Shown: one piece after another, positions 16,442 to 25,452 of the stretch | Position numbering within the stretch: the stretch's first letter is position 1 | Layout: every line of letters begins with the position of its first letter | NCBI GenBank assembly: GCA_902779765.1 | Contig: CACZCQ010000011.1 | Span: 1 to 60,228, forward strand | Length of the DNA stretch: 60,228 bases | Origin: an uncultured Bacteroidia bacterium | GTDB taxonomy: Bacteria > Bacteroidota > Bacteroidia > Bacteroidales > UBA932 | Direction of reading: 5' to 3' | Program-made: the position numbers and the translations under genes | The notes under the pieces: generated by a model | What the model saw: the letters and a program-made list of their open reading frames with translations, nothing else | Database searches by the model: none | What the model was told of the DNA's origin: nothing

Positions 16442-19438
16442 ATGAAGCGGATCCTGATGATTCTGGCGGTCCTGTCAATTCTTGGCTCATGCAACGAGCC
16501 TGGAGGCAGCGGGACAATGAGTTTCAAGAAAGTGGAGAAATCTTTCGTCGAGCCCGGAAAGGAATTCCGGCCGGCACCCTTGTGGACCTGGAATGCCCGG
16601 GTCAACCACGAGGATATCTATTTAGGCCTGAAGTTTTTCAAAGAACAGGGCTTTGGCGGCGCTTTCATCCATCCCCGTCCGGGACTTGAGACGGAATATC
16701 TCTCCGATGAATGGTTCGAGCTGTACAGGTACAGTGTAGAGACAGCCAAGTCTATGGGACTTGACATCTGGATATATGACGAGAACTCTTACCCGAGCGG
16801 TTTTGCCGGCGGTCATGTCCAGAGGGAAATGCCCGAGTCCTGGGACCATCCCGTCCGGTTAAGGCCACATCGCTTCGAGACACTCCCGGAAGACCTTTCT
16901 CCTTATGCGTATTTCCTGAAGCAGGATGGAGAGGATTTTGTGGACATATCCTCCGACCCGGAGGCCTTTAAAGGAAAGCCGGGAGTCTATTATCTCTATA
17001 TCCCCGAGACCGCCGAAACCGTAGAAGGGAGATCCGCCTGGCACGGAGGATATCCTTATGTGGACCTGCTTTATCCTGGGGTTACCGAGAAGTTCCTCGA
17101 GATTACGATGAGCGGCTACGAGAAAGAGTTCGGGAAATCCCTGGCTCCGCTCCTTCACGGAATGTTCACGGATGAGCCGCGCTGCCCTTTCTGGACACCG
17201 GCGATGTTCGAGGAGTTCAAGAAAGACTGGGGCTACGACCTCTTGCCCAACCTGCCGAAACTGGCTGTTGAAGTCGGCGACTGGAAGAAGGTCCGCCGTG
17301 ACTATGCACAGACCAGGCTGCGTCTGTTCGAGGAGCATTGGTCCATCCCTTATTCGGGTTATTGCGAAGATCACGGCCTGACCTGGACCGGGCACTATTG
17401 GGAACATGAATGGCCGCGGACGGGGATGGGACCGGACAACATGGCTATGTACCGCTACCATCAGATGCCGGCTATCGATATGCTGTTCAACGGCTTCAAC
17501 GAGTATTCGACCGATGCCCAGTTCGGCAATGTACGGTCGGTGAAGGAGGTGAGGAGTGTAGCCAACCAGTGTGGCCGCACCAGGGTTTTGTCAGAGACCT
17601 ATGGTGGTGCGGGTTGGGACTTGACCTTTGAGGACATGAAGCGTCTTGCGGACTGGGAATATGCGCTCGGCATAAACTTCATGAACCAGCACTATTCCAA
17701 TGTGACGATAGAAGGAGCCCGGAAGATGGACTATCCGGACTATTTCACGAGATATTCCCCCTGGGGAAAAGACTACAGGATTCTCAACGACCACGTCAGC
17801 CGACTGTCCCTGGTGCTCAGTCAGGGAGAGCAGCGTAACGATATCCTGGTCATTGAGCCGACCAATACCGTATGGCAATATGATTCCGAGTGGTACAATC
17901 ATCCCAAAGTCAGGCAGATAGGGAATGACTTCCAAAGTTTCGTGACCGGTCTGGAGAAGGCCCAGTATGAATACGATCTCGGCTCCGAGGACATAATCAA
18001 AGACTTGGGAGAAGTCAGGGATATGAAGTTCGCTGTCGGGCAGAGGGTATATTCAGTCGTCGTGGTCCCGGAGCAGGTCGAAGTCCTTTACCCCCGGACG
18101 GAAGAGCTGCTGGCCCTTTTTGAAAGCCAGGGAGGAAAGGTTGTCTGGATGAACCGCGGCGGGAATATGGCGGATATTCCGAAAGGCGGTGTTATCTTCG
18201 AAGATCTCGAAGGTTCAGGACTGTATCACCACCGCAGGGATTACCGCGAAGGAGAGTTGATATTCCTTGCCAATTCCTCGTTGACTGATTTTGCTTCGGG
18301 AACACTCACGATCGATGGATCCTGCCTGGTAGAATACGACACGATGACCGGAGAGAAGTTCTCCTACCCGTCATTTCCGGCGGACAAGGGTAAGGTCAAG
18401 GCTTCTTTCAACCTGCCACCGGCAGGTCATCTGCTGCTTTTCGCCTCCAGGAAGAAAGTCTCGCTCGAAGGCCGTCCCGTCCGTTCTGTTGACTTCTCAG
18501 TCCTTTATCCGGATACTGATCTTAAAGTCAGGAGGCTATCCGACAATTACCTGACGCTGGATGCCTGTGACATATATGTCGATGGAGAACTCTTCCAGAA
18601 AGACGATTATGTGGTCAAGGCATGCAGGGATCTCTATGCCCGGTTTGGGGTGAGCAACCCTTGGGAGAGTGCCATCCAGTACAAGCGTGAAGCCTTCGAT
18701 GCTGATACCATTACAGTTGGAGATATCCACGTGCAGTACAGTTTCGAAATTACCCCAGGTACGGTTTGCGATTCGATCAGGCTGGTATGCGAGAAGCCCT
18801 GGCTCTGGGACGTGACGGTCAATGGTGGCATCCCCGTGCTGCAGGAAGGCGTACACCCGCTGGATATCCGCACAGGCTGCTATGATATATCCGCCCTTGT
18901 CAGGGAGGGCCGGAATGTTGTCGATTTGCACATCCCTCAGATGAGCATGTTCGCCGAGATTTCGGATGTATTCGTCTGCGGTGACTTCTCCGTGGTTCCC
19001 TGCCCGGACGGATGGGGGATTGCTCCACCGGCTGAATTGGACAGAGGATGGTGGTGCGAGCAGGGTATGCCTTTCTATTCCTGGACGGTGGCATATTCAA
19101 AGACCTACACCGTAGATGATCTGTCACGGTCATACCACCTGGTCCTGGACGATCTCCACGGTACGGTGGCAGAAGTGCTGGTCAACGGGGAGAAAGTCGG
19201 AATCATAGGTTGGAAACCTTTCGAGACCGAGCTGTCGGGGATACTTAAAGAAGGCAGCAACGATGTGGAAGTCCGCATCATCGGGTCACTGCACAACCTG
19301 TACGGGCCTCATCATGTCGGCCATACCACTATGGTCGGCCCAGGTCACTGGAACGGCGTTACATGCAAGATGGACTGCTCACAGTACATTTTCCGACAAT
19401 ACGGCCTTGCGGGCGATTTCGAGATCCGAAAGTATTGA
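16442..19438 (+). CDS. GH106-like glycoside hydrolase lipoprotein (putative alpha-L-rhamnosidase)
   Basis: A 998-residue lipoprotein (LSILGSC, cysteine at residue 17). The N-terminal half is a TIM-barrel-like domain: PLWTWNARVNHEDIYLGL, GFGGAFIHPRPGL, IWIYDENSYPSG, GMFTDEPR, and the late acid LSETYGGAGWDL. The C-terminal half is beta-rich with a jelly-roll ending like the sugar-binding domain of GH2 enzymes (VLDDLHGTVAEVLVNG). The layout matches the GH106/GH2-related proteins that cleave rhamnose or other deoxysugars from plant polymers in Bacteroidota. Exact family and specificity are not certain. Acid candidates are E in YDEN, D/E in FTDEP and E in LSETYG. It stands alone and converges on the MATE gene. 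Confidence 0.7.
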   Translation: MKRILMILAVLSILGSCNEPGGSGTMSFKKVEKSFVEPGKEFRPAPLWTWNARVNHEDIYLGLKFFKEQGFGGAFIHPRPGLETEYLSDEWFELYRYSVETAKSMGLDIWIYDENSYPSGFAGGHVQREMPESWDHPVRLRPHRFETLPEDLSPYAYFLKQDGEDFVDISSDPEAFKGKPGVYYLYIPETAETVEGRSAWHGGYPYVDLLYPGVTEKFLEITMSGYEKEFGKSLAPLLHGMFTDEPRCPFWTPAMFEEFKKDWGYDLLPNLPKLAVEVGDWKKVRRDYAQTRLRLFEEHWSIPYSGYCEDHGLTWTGHYWEHEWPRTGMGPDNMAMYRYHQMPAIDMLFNGFNEYSTDAQFGNVRSVKEVRSVANQCGRTRVLSETYGGAGWDLTFEDMKRLADWEYALGINFMNQHYSNVTIEGARKMDYPDYFTRYSPWGKDYRILNDHVSRLSLVLSQGEQRNDILVIEPTNTVWQYDSEWYNHPKVRQIGNDFQSFVTGLEKAQYEYDLGSEDIIKDLGEVRDMKFAVGQRVYSVVVVPEQVEVLYPRTEELLALFESQGGKVVWMNRGGNMADIPKGGVIFEDLEGSGLYHHRRDYREGELIFLANSSLTDFASGTLTIDGSCLVEYDTMTGEKFSYPSFPADKGKVKASFNLPPAGHLLLFASRKKVSLEGRPVRSVDFSVLYPDTDLKVRRLSDNYLTLDACDIYVDGELFQKDDYVVKACRDLYARFGVSNPWESAIQYKREAFDADTITVGDIHVQYSFEITPGTVCDSIRLVCEKPWLWDVTVNGGIPVLQEGVHPLDIRTGCYDISALVREGRNVVDLHIPQMSMFAEISDVFVCGDFSVVPCPDGWGIAPPAELDRGWWCEQGMPFYSWTVAYSKTYTVDDLSRSYHLVLDDLHGTVAEVLVNGEKVGIIGWKPFETELSGILKEGSNDVEVRIIGSLHNLYGPHHVGHTTMVGPGHWNGVTCKMDCSQYIFRQYGLAGDFEIRKY

Positions 19439-19439
19439 T

Positions 19440-20795
19440 TTATAACTTACCCAGGATTGAGGGCTTGTATTTGATTGTCTGGTACAAGGACCTGAATAGC
19501 AGATGGGCGTAATATGCAGCGAACAGTAGGTGCACCTTGACCCTCGAAGGGATGGGTGTGCCTCCTGTCTTTTCTACCAAGAGCAGTCCGAGGAACCAGA
19601 CGGCGAAGAACGCCAGGACGCAACCGATGTTGGAGTCGCGCATTTCCCTTGTAGCCGTGGCACCGGTGTAGATGCCGTCCCAGGTGAAGGCCGGGCAACC
19701 GAGCAGGGGAATGACTGCCAGCCACGGGATGAAGTCCCGGGCGGCACCGACTACGGTACTGTCCGCAGTCATCAGCCTGAACATCGGTATCCCCGCGAGC
19801 GAATATATCCCTATGAATAAAACGCCTATTCCCATGCTCCAGATGAAGGTCCATTTGACGGTCTCCCTGAGATTTCCCGGATCGCTTGCTCCGATGAACC
19901 TTCCGGTCAACGCTTCTCCGGCGAAGGCGAATCCGTCCGTGAAGTAGGAGAATATCAGCATCAGTTTCATCATGATGGAGCACATTGCGAGGTAGGTGTC
20001 GCCGAAGCGGGCGGAAATGGCGGAGAATGCGAGGTAGACGGCCATGAGGCACAGTGACCGGATGAACAGGTCCCGGTTCACCGTGAAGAACTCCTTCAGC
20101 ATGGTGGAACCGGAGTCTCTTTCCGAAAGAACTACCGTCCTGTACTTCAGGAATATGACCGCAGCGGCGAAGAGCAGTCCGGTGTACTGTGCGATGATGG
20201 TGCCCCAGGCGATTCCGGCGAAACCGATTCCACGGAAAGATGTTCCAGGGATCCCCAGCGCCAGAAAGATGCTGCACAGTATGTTCACTCCGTTGACGAC
20301 CACATCTGTCAGCATCGAGGAGAAAGTGTCCTGCATACCGATGAACCAGCCCCTGAGAGCCATCAGGCTCAAGGTGGCAGGAGCAGCCCATACCCTTATA
20401 TAGAAATACTTCAGGGCCAGTGTCTTGACTTCTTCGGAACAATTGACGAACAGGAATATCAGCTTCTGGAAAGGCCATTGGATGGCCAGCAGGACCAGTG
20501 CTGCGAGAAGTGCGGCGCGAAGGCCTCTCCTTAGGATTACGGCGCAACCTGTCAGGTCCTCCCGGCCGAAAGCCTGGGCCGTCATTCCTCCGGTTCCTGC
20601 CCTCAGGAACCCGAAGTTCCAGTACATCAGGTCGAACATCAGGGAGCCGATCGAAATGCCACCGATAAGGGCTGCGGCCGATGAGTCCAGATGGCCGGCG
20701 ACGGCTATATCGACCAGGCCGACCAACGGGACGGTAAGGTTGGCCAGTATGCTCGGCAGGGCGAGACGGAGTATTTCCTTGTTCAGCGGGCTCAA
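19440..20795 (-). CDS. MATE-family efflux transporter
   Basis: A 451-residue inner membrane protein with about twelve helices. The N terminus ILRLALPSILANLTVPLVGLVDIAVAG is the usual MATE start, and FLRAGTGGMTAQAFG and the repeat around GIGFAGIAWGTIIAQ match the DinF-like branch. These pumps export cationic drugs or metabolites using sodium or proton gradients. Its ATG overlaps the stop of the PIN-domain gene by 4 bases (ATGA), so it is translated with the upstream toxin-antitoxin pair, an unusual partner. It converges on the glycosidase gene. Confidence 0.9.
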   Translation of the reverse strand: MSPLNKEILRLALPSILANLTVPLVGLVDIAVAGHLDSSAAALIGGISIGSLMFDLMYWNFGFLRAGTGGMTAQAFGREDLTGCAVILRRGLRAALLAALVLLAIQWPFQKLIFLFVNCSEEVKTLALKYFYIRVWAAPATLSLMALRGWFIGMQDTFSSMLTDVVVNGVNILCSIFLALGIPGTSFRGIGFAGIAWGTIIAQYTGLLFAAAVIFLKYRTVVLSERDSGSTMLKEFFTVNRDLFIRSLCLMAVYLAFSAISARFGDTYLAMCSIMMKLMLIFSYFTDGFAFAGEALTGRFIGASDPGNLRETVKWTFIWSMGIGVLFIGIYSLAGIPMFRLMTADSTVVGAARDFIPWLAVIPLLGCPAFTWDGIYTGATATREMRDSNIGCVLAFFAVWFLGLLLVEKTGGTPIPSRVKVHLLFAAYYAHLLFRSLYQTIKYKPSILGKL

Positions 20796-21223
20796 GTCAG
20801 TTCGAATTCTTCAGGGGTGAGGATATCAGGCATGGTCAAATGATCGGACAATCCTTTTTTAATCCTGAAATCACGTGGATTGTGTGTTATAATGACGGAG
20901 CATCTGTTTGCGACGGCACATGCGAACTGCATCAGGTCTTCGAAATCAGGACCGTCCAACAGGAAAGCCTGCTGCAATTGACCGTTATCCATCGGCACGA
21001 TTTCAACTATCGATGAAATCTGCTTCAGCGTCGGCACGATGAGAGGGGCGGGAACGGTTTTTCGGAGCACGTAAGCGATGTCCGCTATCGCAAGGGTTGA
21101 CATGCATACTTCTAATTCTCCGTTTTCCTGCTTCTGCAGAATACGTGCGGCCGCATCATAGCCGGGTCTCTCCTGAATCAGGTCCAGCATGATGTTCGTG
21201 TCGAAGAATACGCGACGCTTCAT
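20792..21223 (-). CDS. PIN-domain ribonuclease, putative VapC-type toxin
   Basis: A 143-residue PIN domain. Acidic metal ligands are visible in order: D8 in FFDTNIMLDL, the mid-chain aspartates in DFEDLMQFACA, and the last in THNPRDF. VapC-type toxins cut tRNA or rRNA until bound by their antitoxin. The gene overlaps the preceding 86-residue gene by 4 bases, the standard antitoxin-toxin order. It also overlaps the MATE gene that follows. The alternative, a non-toxic PIN nuclease, is less likely given the partner. Confidence 0.85.
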   Translation of the reverse strand: MKRRVFFDTNIMLDLIQERPGYDAAARILQKQENGELEVCMSTLAIADIAYVLRKTVPAPLIVPTLKQISSIVEIVPMDNGQLQQAFLLDGPDFEDLMQFACAVANRCSVIITHNPRDFRIKKGLSDHLTMPDILTPEEFELT

Positions 21224-21480
21224 TTTGAAAGGATGTAGCTAAGTCTCTCGTCTTCAAAATTCTCCGGGGTCATGACGGGCTTGGCCATCCCTATCAGGGA
21301 CAGAATGCGCCTGTCCGTTACTCCCTCAGGTGCAGGGAGATCCTCAGACAGAGCGGTTTCCTCAAGTATTTCTTCGATATACCGCTTGAGTGAAACCCCT
21401 TTTCTCTTAGCCTTGAAACTCAGGGCAAGGAGGGTGGGAGCTTTGATATCTATGAGTTTTCTGGTTGTCGCCTCTTGCAT
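21220..21480 (-). CDS. Putative antitoxin partner of the PIN toxin
   Basis: An 86-residue protein. The first half (TLLALSFKAKRKGVSLKRYIEEILEETA) has the strand-helix-helix pattern of ribbon-helix-helix DNA-binding antitoxins. The C-terminal tail with SLIGMAKPVMTPENF would wrap the toxin. Coupling to the PIN gene by ATGA and an inverted repeat around its own promoter (21481-21510) fit an autoregulated toxin-antitoxin unit. The family name cannot be given with confidence. Confidence 0.75.
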   Translation of the reverse strand: MQEATTRKLIDIKAPTLLALSFKAKRKGVSLKRYIEEILEETALSEDLPAPEGVTDRRILSLIGMAKPVMTPENFEDERLSYILSK

Positions 21481-21510
21481 TGTATATACTTTTTAGCAAA
21501 GATATATACA
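21481..21510 (-). promoter_or_regulatory. Promoter/operator of the antitoxin-toxin-MATE operon
   Basis: TGTATATA (21481-21488) and TATATACA (21503-21510) form an 8-bp inverted repeat, 22 bases centre to centre. On the minus strand the -7 box TATCTTTG (21497-21504) lies between and overlaps the arms, about 16 bases before the antitoxin start. This is where an autorepressing antitoxin would bind. Confidence 0.65.
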
Positions 21511-21527
21511 ATATCTCAATTAAGCAA

Positions 21528-23012
21528 CTACCCCTTCTTGAAATATTTCCCAATCACGGGGAGGGTGGAAAGGGGAAGGTCACGCTTGATTATCAGTCCG
21601 CAGAAGGCAAGGATCAGCAGGATGTTCACTCCCAGTGCGGGCCACTTTGAAAGATGCCCGTTGACATAGACCATACCCGCGTATAAAACGGCGGCTGCAA
21701 GGACATAGATTAAGATATCCATCAGAGGATAGTCGATGCGGTACTTCTTCTGGCCGACGAAGTATGAGAGCAGGGTGGCGGTTCCGTACCCCCCGACACC
21801 TGCCCAGGCGCAGGCCATATAACCGATCTTGGGAATGAAAATGATGTTGATTGCGAACAGCACCAGGCAGCCTATTCCGGAAAAAACCGCTCCCCAGAGG
21901 GTCTGGTCGGTGAGCTTGTACCAGAAGGACAGGTTGAAATATACGCCCATCAGGATCTCGGCTCCCATCACTATGGGTACGACCTTAAGTCCCACGCGGT
22001 AGTCTTCACCGATGATGTATTTCAGGATATCCATGAAACCGACAACGCAGAGGAAGGCAAGCAGCGTGAAGATTATGAAGTACTTCATGGCCTTGGCATA
22101 GGTCTCCTTGCTGTCCCGTTCCGTCGAACTGCCGAACACGAATGGCTCGTAGGCATAGCGGAACGCCTGAGTGATCATGGCCATAATCATCGCAATCTTG
22201 ATGCAGGCTCCGTAGATGCCCAGCTGTGCGGCTCCGTCCTCACCCTTGTAGACATAGGGGAAGATGATCTGCGAAGCCGTCTGGTTGAGGATTCCCGCGA
22301 TGCCGAGCACCAGGATTGGCCAGCTGTATGAGAGCATCCTCTTCATCAGACTCCAGTCGAAACCGTGCCGGAACTCCTTCAGCTCCTGGATGAAGAAGAT
22401 GGTCATGAAAGCGGTGCAGAAGAGATTGATATAGAAGACCCAGCCGACCTGGATTCCGTTGTCGTAGATGCCGAACGGGTTGAGACCGAGTTTCGGGAGG
22501 AATACGAAATACAGGAGGTTCAGGAATATGTTCAGGAATATGAATCCGAGTTTCAGGGCGGCGAACTTGATGGGACGTTTCTTATACCTGAGATAAGCGT
22601 AGGGGATGCACTGGAAAGCGTCGATCGCGACTGTCGCGGCCATTGTCCAGATATAATCCTGATGGTCCGGATAACCCATGGCTGTGGAAATGGGTTTCAG
22701 GAATCCGACCACCAATGCGATGAAGAGCACCGAGGTTGTGAGGACGGCGGTCAGTATCGTGGAATACACCTTGTCGGGATCCTCTCCTTCCTTGTTCGAA
22801 AATCGGAAGAAGGTCGTCTCCATTCCGTAGGTCAGGATCACCAGCAGCAGGGCGGTGTAGGCATAAAGGTTTGTGACAACCCCGTAACCGCCGCTGGACG
22901 CATTGATTACGTATGTGTAGATAGGGACCAGAAGGTAGTTCAGGAACCTTCCGACAATGCTGCTCAGACCGTAGATCGCCGTATCCTTGGCCAATGATTT
23001 CAGATTTGCCAT
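21528..23012 (-). CDS. Polysaccharide/lipid-linked oligosaccharide flippase (MATE/MVF, Wzx-like)
   Basis: A 494-residue protein with about fourteen membrane helices. The start MANLKSLAKDTAIYGLSSIVGRFLNYLLVPIYTYV is typical of RfbX/Wzx-like polysaccharide biosynthesis flippases. I choose the ATG at 23012; an in-frame upstream ATG at 23069 would add residues from the divergent promoter region. The protein should move a lipid-linked glycan across the inner membrane. No glycosyltransferases flank it, so the substrate is unknown. The divergent OPA transporter starts 58 bases away. Confidence 0.87.
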   Translation of the reverse strand: MANLKSLAKDTAIYGLSSIVGRFLNYLLVPIYTYVINASSGGYGVVTNLYAYTALLLVILTYGMETTFFRFSNKEGEDPDKVYSTILTAVLTTSVLFIALVVGFLKPISTAMGYPDHQDYIWTMAATVAIDAFQCIPYAYLRYKKRPIKFAALKLGFIFLNIFLNLLYFVFLPKLGLNPFGIYDNGIQVGWVFYINLFCTAFMTIFFIQELKEFRHGFDWSLMKRMLSYSWPILVLGIAGILNQTASQIIFPYVYKGEDGAAQLGIYGACIKIAMIMAMITQAFRYAYEPFVFGSSTERDSKETYAKAMKYFIIFTLLAFLCVVGFMDILKYIIGEDYRVGLKVVPIVMGAEILMGVYFNLSFWYKLTDQTLWGAVFSGIGCLVLFAINIIFIPKIGYMACAWAGVGGYGTATLLSYFVGQKKYRIDYPLMDILIYVLAAAVLYAGMVYVNGHLSKWPALGVNILLILAFCGLIIKRDLPLSTLPVIGKYFKKG

Positions 23013-23053
23013 TCGCTTGTCGTTAGACAGTGCTAAGATAGCAATTATTCTCT

Positions 23054-23061
23054 TATCTTTG
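23054..23061 (+). promoter_or_regulatory. -7 box TATCTTTG before the OPA-type transporter
   Basis: The box ends 9 bases before the ATG at 23071, predicting a leader of only a few bases. No clear TTTG is present 20 bases upstream. Confidence 0.55.
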
Positions 23062-23070
23062 CAGTGCAAT

Positions 23071-24420
23071 ATGAGCCTATATTCATTTTACAGGATTTCA
23101 AAACCGTCGGCGGACAAAGTACCGGCGGAAGCCGTGCAAGGGGAGTACCGCAGGCTTAGGAACCATACTTTCTGGGGTGTTACGGCTGCCTATGCTCTCT
23201 ATTACGTGTGCCGGATGGCGATGGCGGTCGTGAAGCAGCCGTTGATTGACGGAGGCATATTCAGTGCCGCGCAGCTCGGTATCATAGGCTCAGCCTTCTA
23301 TTTCGTATATGCTGCCGGGAAGTTCGCGAACGGATTCATCGCAGACTATTGCAATATCAAGCGTTTCATGGCCACCGGCCTGCTGGTTTCCACCGTCGTG
23401 AACCTCCTTATGGGTGTCCTTGGACTGGCCCATGGCTGGTGGAACATACCTTCCGCAGTCCTGTTTTTTATTTTCGCACTGGTCTGGGGCGTGAACGGCT
23501 ACTGCCAGTCGATGGGCGCGCCTCCCGGGGTGATCAGCCTCTCGAGATGGTTCCCTCTCAACCGCAGGGGGACGTTCTACAGTATTCTCAGTGCCACTCC
23601 ATATCTCGGCAAGTCTATTTCTGTGTTCTTCCTTGGCCTGGTGGTCGGTTGGATTGGCTGGGAATATGGATTCATCTTCTCCGCCATTGCCGGTGTCATA
23701 GGTTCTGCAATCATCCTGATATTCGTTTCTGACACTACCGAGAGCCGGGGTCTTCCTTCCATTCAGGAATTGACAGGTGATGTACCACGCAAGACGGACA
23801 CTCTTCCCACCAAGGAGCACCAGAAGATGGTCGTCAGGCATCCGGGAATATGGATTATCGCTCTCTCCAGCGCCTTCGTCTATATTACCCAGCACGCGAT
23901 AAGCGAATGGGGAGTGCTGTTCCTCCAAAAGGGAAAGGATTATTCCCTTGCATCAGCGACTCAGATAATTGCTTTTTCCGAAGCATTCGGAATCGCCGGG
24001 ACGGTTCTAGCCGGATGGCTGTCGGACAGGGTATTCAAGGGCAACCGCTTCATCCCTGTGCTGATTTCCGGCATAGTATGCCTGGTCGCCCTGGCGGCAT
24101 TCCTTTTCACCAAGGGCAATTATGTTATGAATATAGTTTATGTGGCAGTGTTCAGCCTGGCTATCGGTGTGGTCTATTGCACGGTGGCAGGTTTGATGGC
24201 CCTTGACATAGTGTCACGTAAAGCTACCGGAGCTGCACTCGGCATGGTCGGCCTGGCCAGCTATGCAGCTGCAGGCATCCAGAATGTGGTAAGCGGTTTC
24301 ATGATCGGGGCGGGGGACTTCGATTTCCGTCCTGTCTCGGTTTTCTGGCTGGTAGCCTGCCTGCTCTCCTTCATGATCCCGGTGCTGTCGTGGCGCCTTC
24401 TTAAAAGACAATCGATTTAA
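23071..24420 (+). CDS. MFS transporter of the organophosphate:phosphate antiporter type (UhpC/GlpT-like)
   Basis: A 449-residue inner membrane protein with about twelve helices. The segment HTFWGVTAAYALYYVCRMAMAVVKQPL and the following GIIGSAFYFVYAAGKFANGFIADY carry the conserved R and K and the signature of the OPA family. WGVNGYCQSMGAPPG is also typical. These proteins exchange sugar phosphates or glycerol 3-phosphate for phosphate. The start is the ATG at 23071, just after the -7 box; an upstream in-frame ATG lies inside the flippase gene. It is followed without a gap by the DUF486 gene, then a HAD phosphatase and an EamA transporter, so a phosphorylated metabolite operon is plausible. Confidence 0.88.
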   Translation: MSLYSFYRISKPSADKVPAEAVQGEYRRLRNHTFWGVTAAYALYYVCRMAMAVVKQPLIDGGIFSAAQLGIIGSAFYFVYAAGKFANGFIADYCNIKRFMATGLLVSTVVNLLMGVLGLAHGWWNIPSAVLFFIFALVWGVNGYCQSMGAPPGVISLSRWFPLNRRGTFYSILSATPYLGKSISVFFLGLVVGWIGWEYGFIFSAIAGVIGSAIILIFVSDTTESRGLPSIQELTGDVPRKTDTLPTKEHQKMVVRHPGIWIIALSSAFVYITQHAISEWGVLFLQKGKDYSLASATQIIAFSEAFGIAGTVLAGWLSDRVFKGNRFIPVLISGIVCLVALAAFLFTKGNYVMNIVYVAVFSLAIGVVYCTVAGLMALDIVSRKATGAALGMVGLASYAAAGIQNVVSGFMIGAGDFDFRPVSVFWLVACLLSFMIPVLSWRLLKRQSI

Positions 24421-24795
24421 ATGATGATGCGCGGATTCTGGACTGTTTTGATGCTCGTCTTCTCGAACATTTTCATGACATTCGCATGGTACGGCCACCT
24501 CAAGCTCAGCGAGATGAAGATCTCGACCGGCTGGCCGTTGATTCTTGTGATACTGTTCTCCTGGGGAATCGCTTTCTTCGAGTACTGTCTTACCGTACCT
24601 GCCAACAGGATAGGTTTCACTTCAAACGGAGGGCCCTTCAATCTCCTTCAGCTGAAAGTGATCCAGGAGGTCATCTCACTGACCGTCTTCTCACTCATAG
24701 TGCTGTTCGTATTCAAGGGACAGTCCATCCAGTGGAACCATATCGTCGCTTTTGTCTGCCTCGTCCTGGCTGTATTCTTCGTGTTCCTGAAATAA
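24421..24795 (+). CDS. DMT-superfamily DUF486 membrane protein
   Basis: A 124-residue protein with four membrane helices. It matches the DUF486 family: WTVLMLVFSNIFMTFAWYGHLK, ILFSWGIAFFEYCLTVPANRIG, FNLLQLKVIQEVISL, then a last helix ending FVFLK. Function is unknown; by size it resembles small multidrug-resistance-like half-transporters. It starts at the first of three consecutive ATG codons immediately after the OPA transporter stop. Confidence 0.88.
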   Translation: MMMRGFWTVLMLVFSNIFMTFAWYGHLKLSEMKISTGWPLILVILFSWGIAFFEYCLTVPANRIGFTSNGGPFNLLQLKVIQEVISLTVFSLIVLFVFKGQSIQWNHIVAFVCLVLAVFFVFLK

Positions 24796-24804
24796 AGGTT
24801 GCAG

Positions 24805-25452
24805 GTGGTCAGGGTAATCATATTGGACTTCGACGGGACTCTCGGTGACACCAGGGCCAACATCGTGCTGACGATGCGTCAGACCTTGCAGAAGCGAGGG
24901 TATCCCGTGGCCGATGAGGACACCATTGCCGCTACGATTGGACTGCCTCTGGAGGAAGGGTTCAGGCAATTGCTCCCGGGAATCTCCGGGACTGAGACCG
25001 CCGCCTGTGCCGCAACATACAGGGAGATATTCGAAACCAACAGGAAACTGTTGATTCCCAAGCTGTTCCCTAAAGTGAGAGAAACTCTTGCCGTACTGAA
25101 GGAAAAAGGGTATGTCCTGACGATAGCATCGTCCAGGAGCTCCAGGTCATTGAAAGGCTTCCTTTGCGATATGGAGATTGACGGCTTCATTACCTATATC
25201 CTGGGTGCTGACAATGTCAGGCTGGCAAAACCGGATCCGGAGCCTGTTTTGAAAACACTGTCCGATTTGGGATTTGCTGCGGGTGAAGCGCTTGTTGTAG
25301 GGGACATGCCCGTCGACATCCTTATGGGGAAACGTGCCGGAGCCCTTACCTGCGGAGTGACTTACGGCAATTCCACCAGGGATGCCCTTCTCGCAGCCGG
25401 AGCGGATTACGTGATAGATGGCTTTGCTTCACTTCTGCCGTTATTGCCATGA
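24805..25452 (+). CDS. HAD-superfamily phosphatase (phosphoglycolate phosphatase-like)
   Basis: A 215-residue HAD hydrolase. Motif I is IILDFDGTLGDT, motif II is the serine in TIASSRSSRS, the lysine motif lies in RLAKPDPEP, and motif IV is VVGDMPVDILMGKRAG. The helical cap between residues 15 and 80 is the phosphoglycolate-phosphatase type. No ATG lies before motif I, so the start is GTG at 24805, with AAAGG 7 bases before it, a rare Shine-Dalgarno-like site in this genome. The TTG at 24799 is the alternative. The substrate is a small phosphate ester, possibly one imported by the OPA transporter (inference). It overlaps the next gene by ATGA. Confidence 0.88.
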   Translation: MVRVIILDFDGTLGDTRANIVLTMRQTLQKRGYPVADEDTIAATIGLPLEEGFRQLLPGISGTETAACAATYREIFETNRKLLIPKLFPKVRETLAVLKEKGYVLTIASSRSSRSLKGFLCDMEIDGFITYILGADNVRLAKPDPEPVLKTLSDLGFAAGEALVVGDMPVDILMGKRAGALTCGVTYGNSTRDALLAAGADYVIDGFASLLPLLP

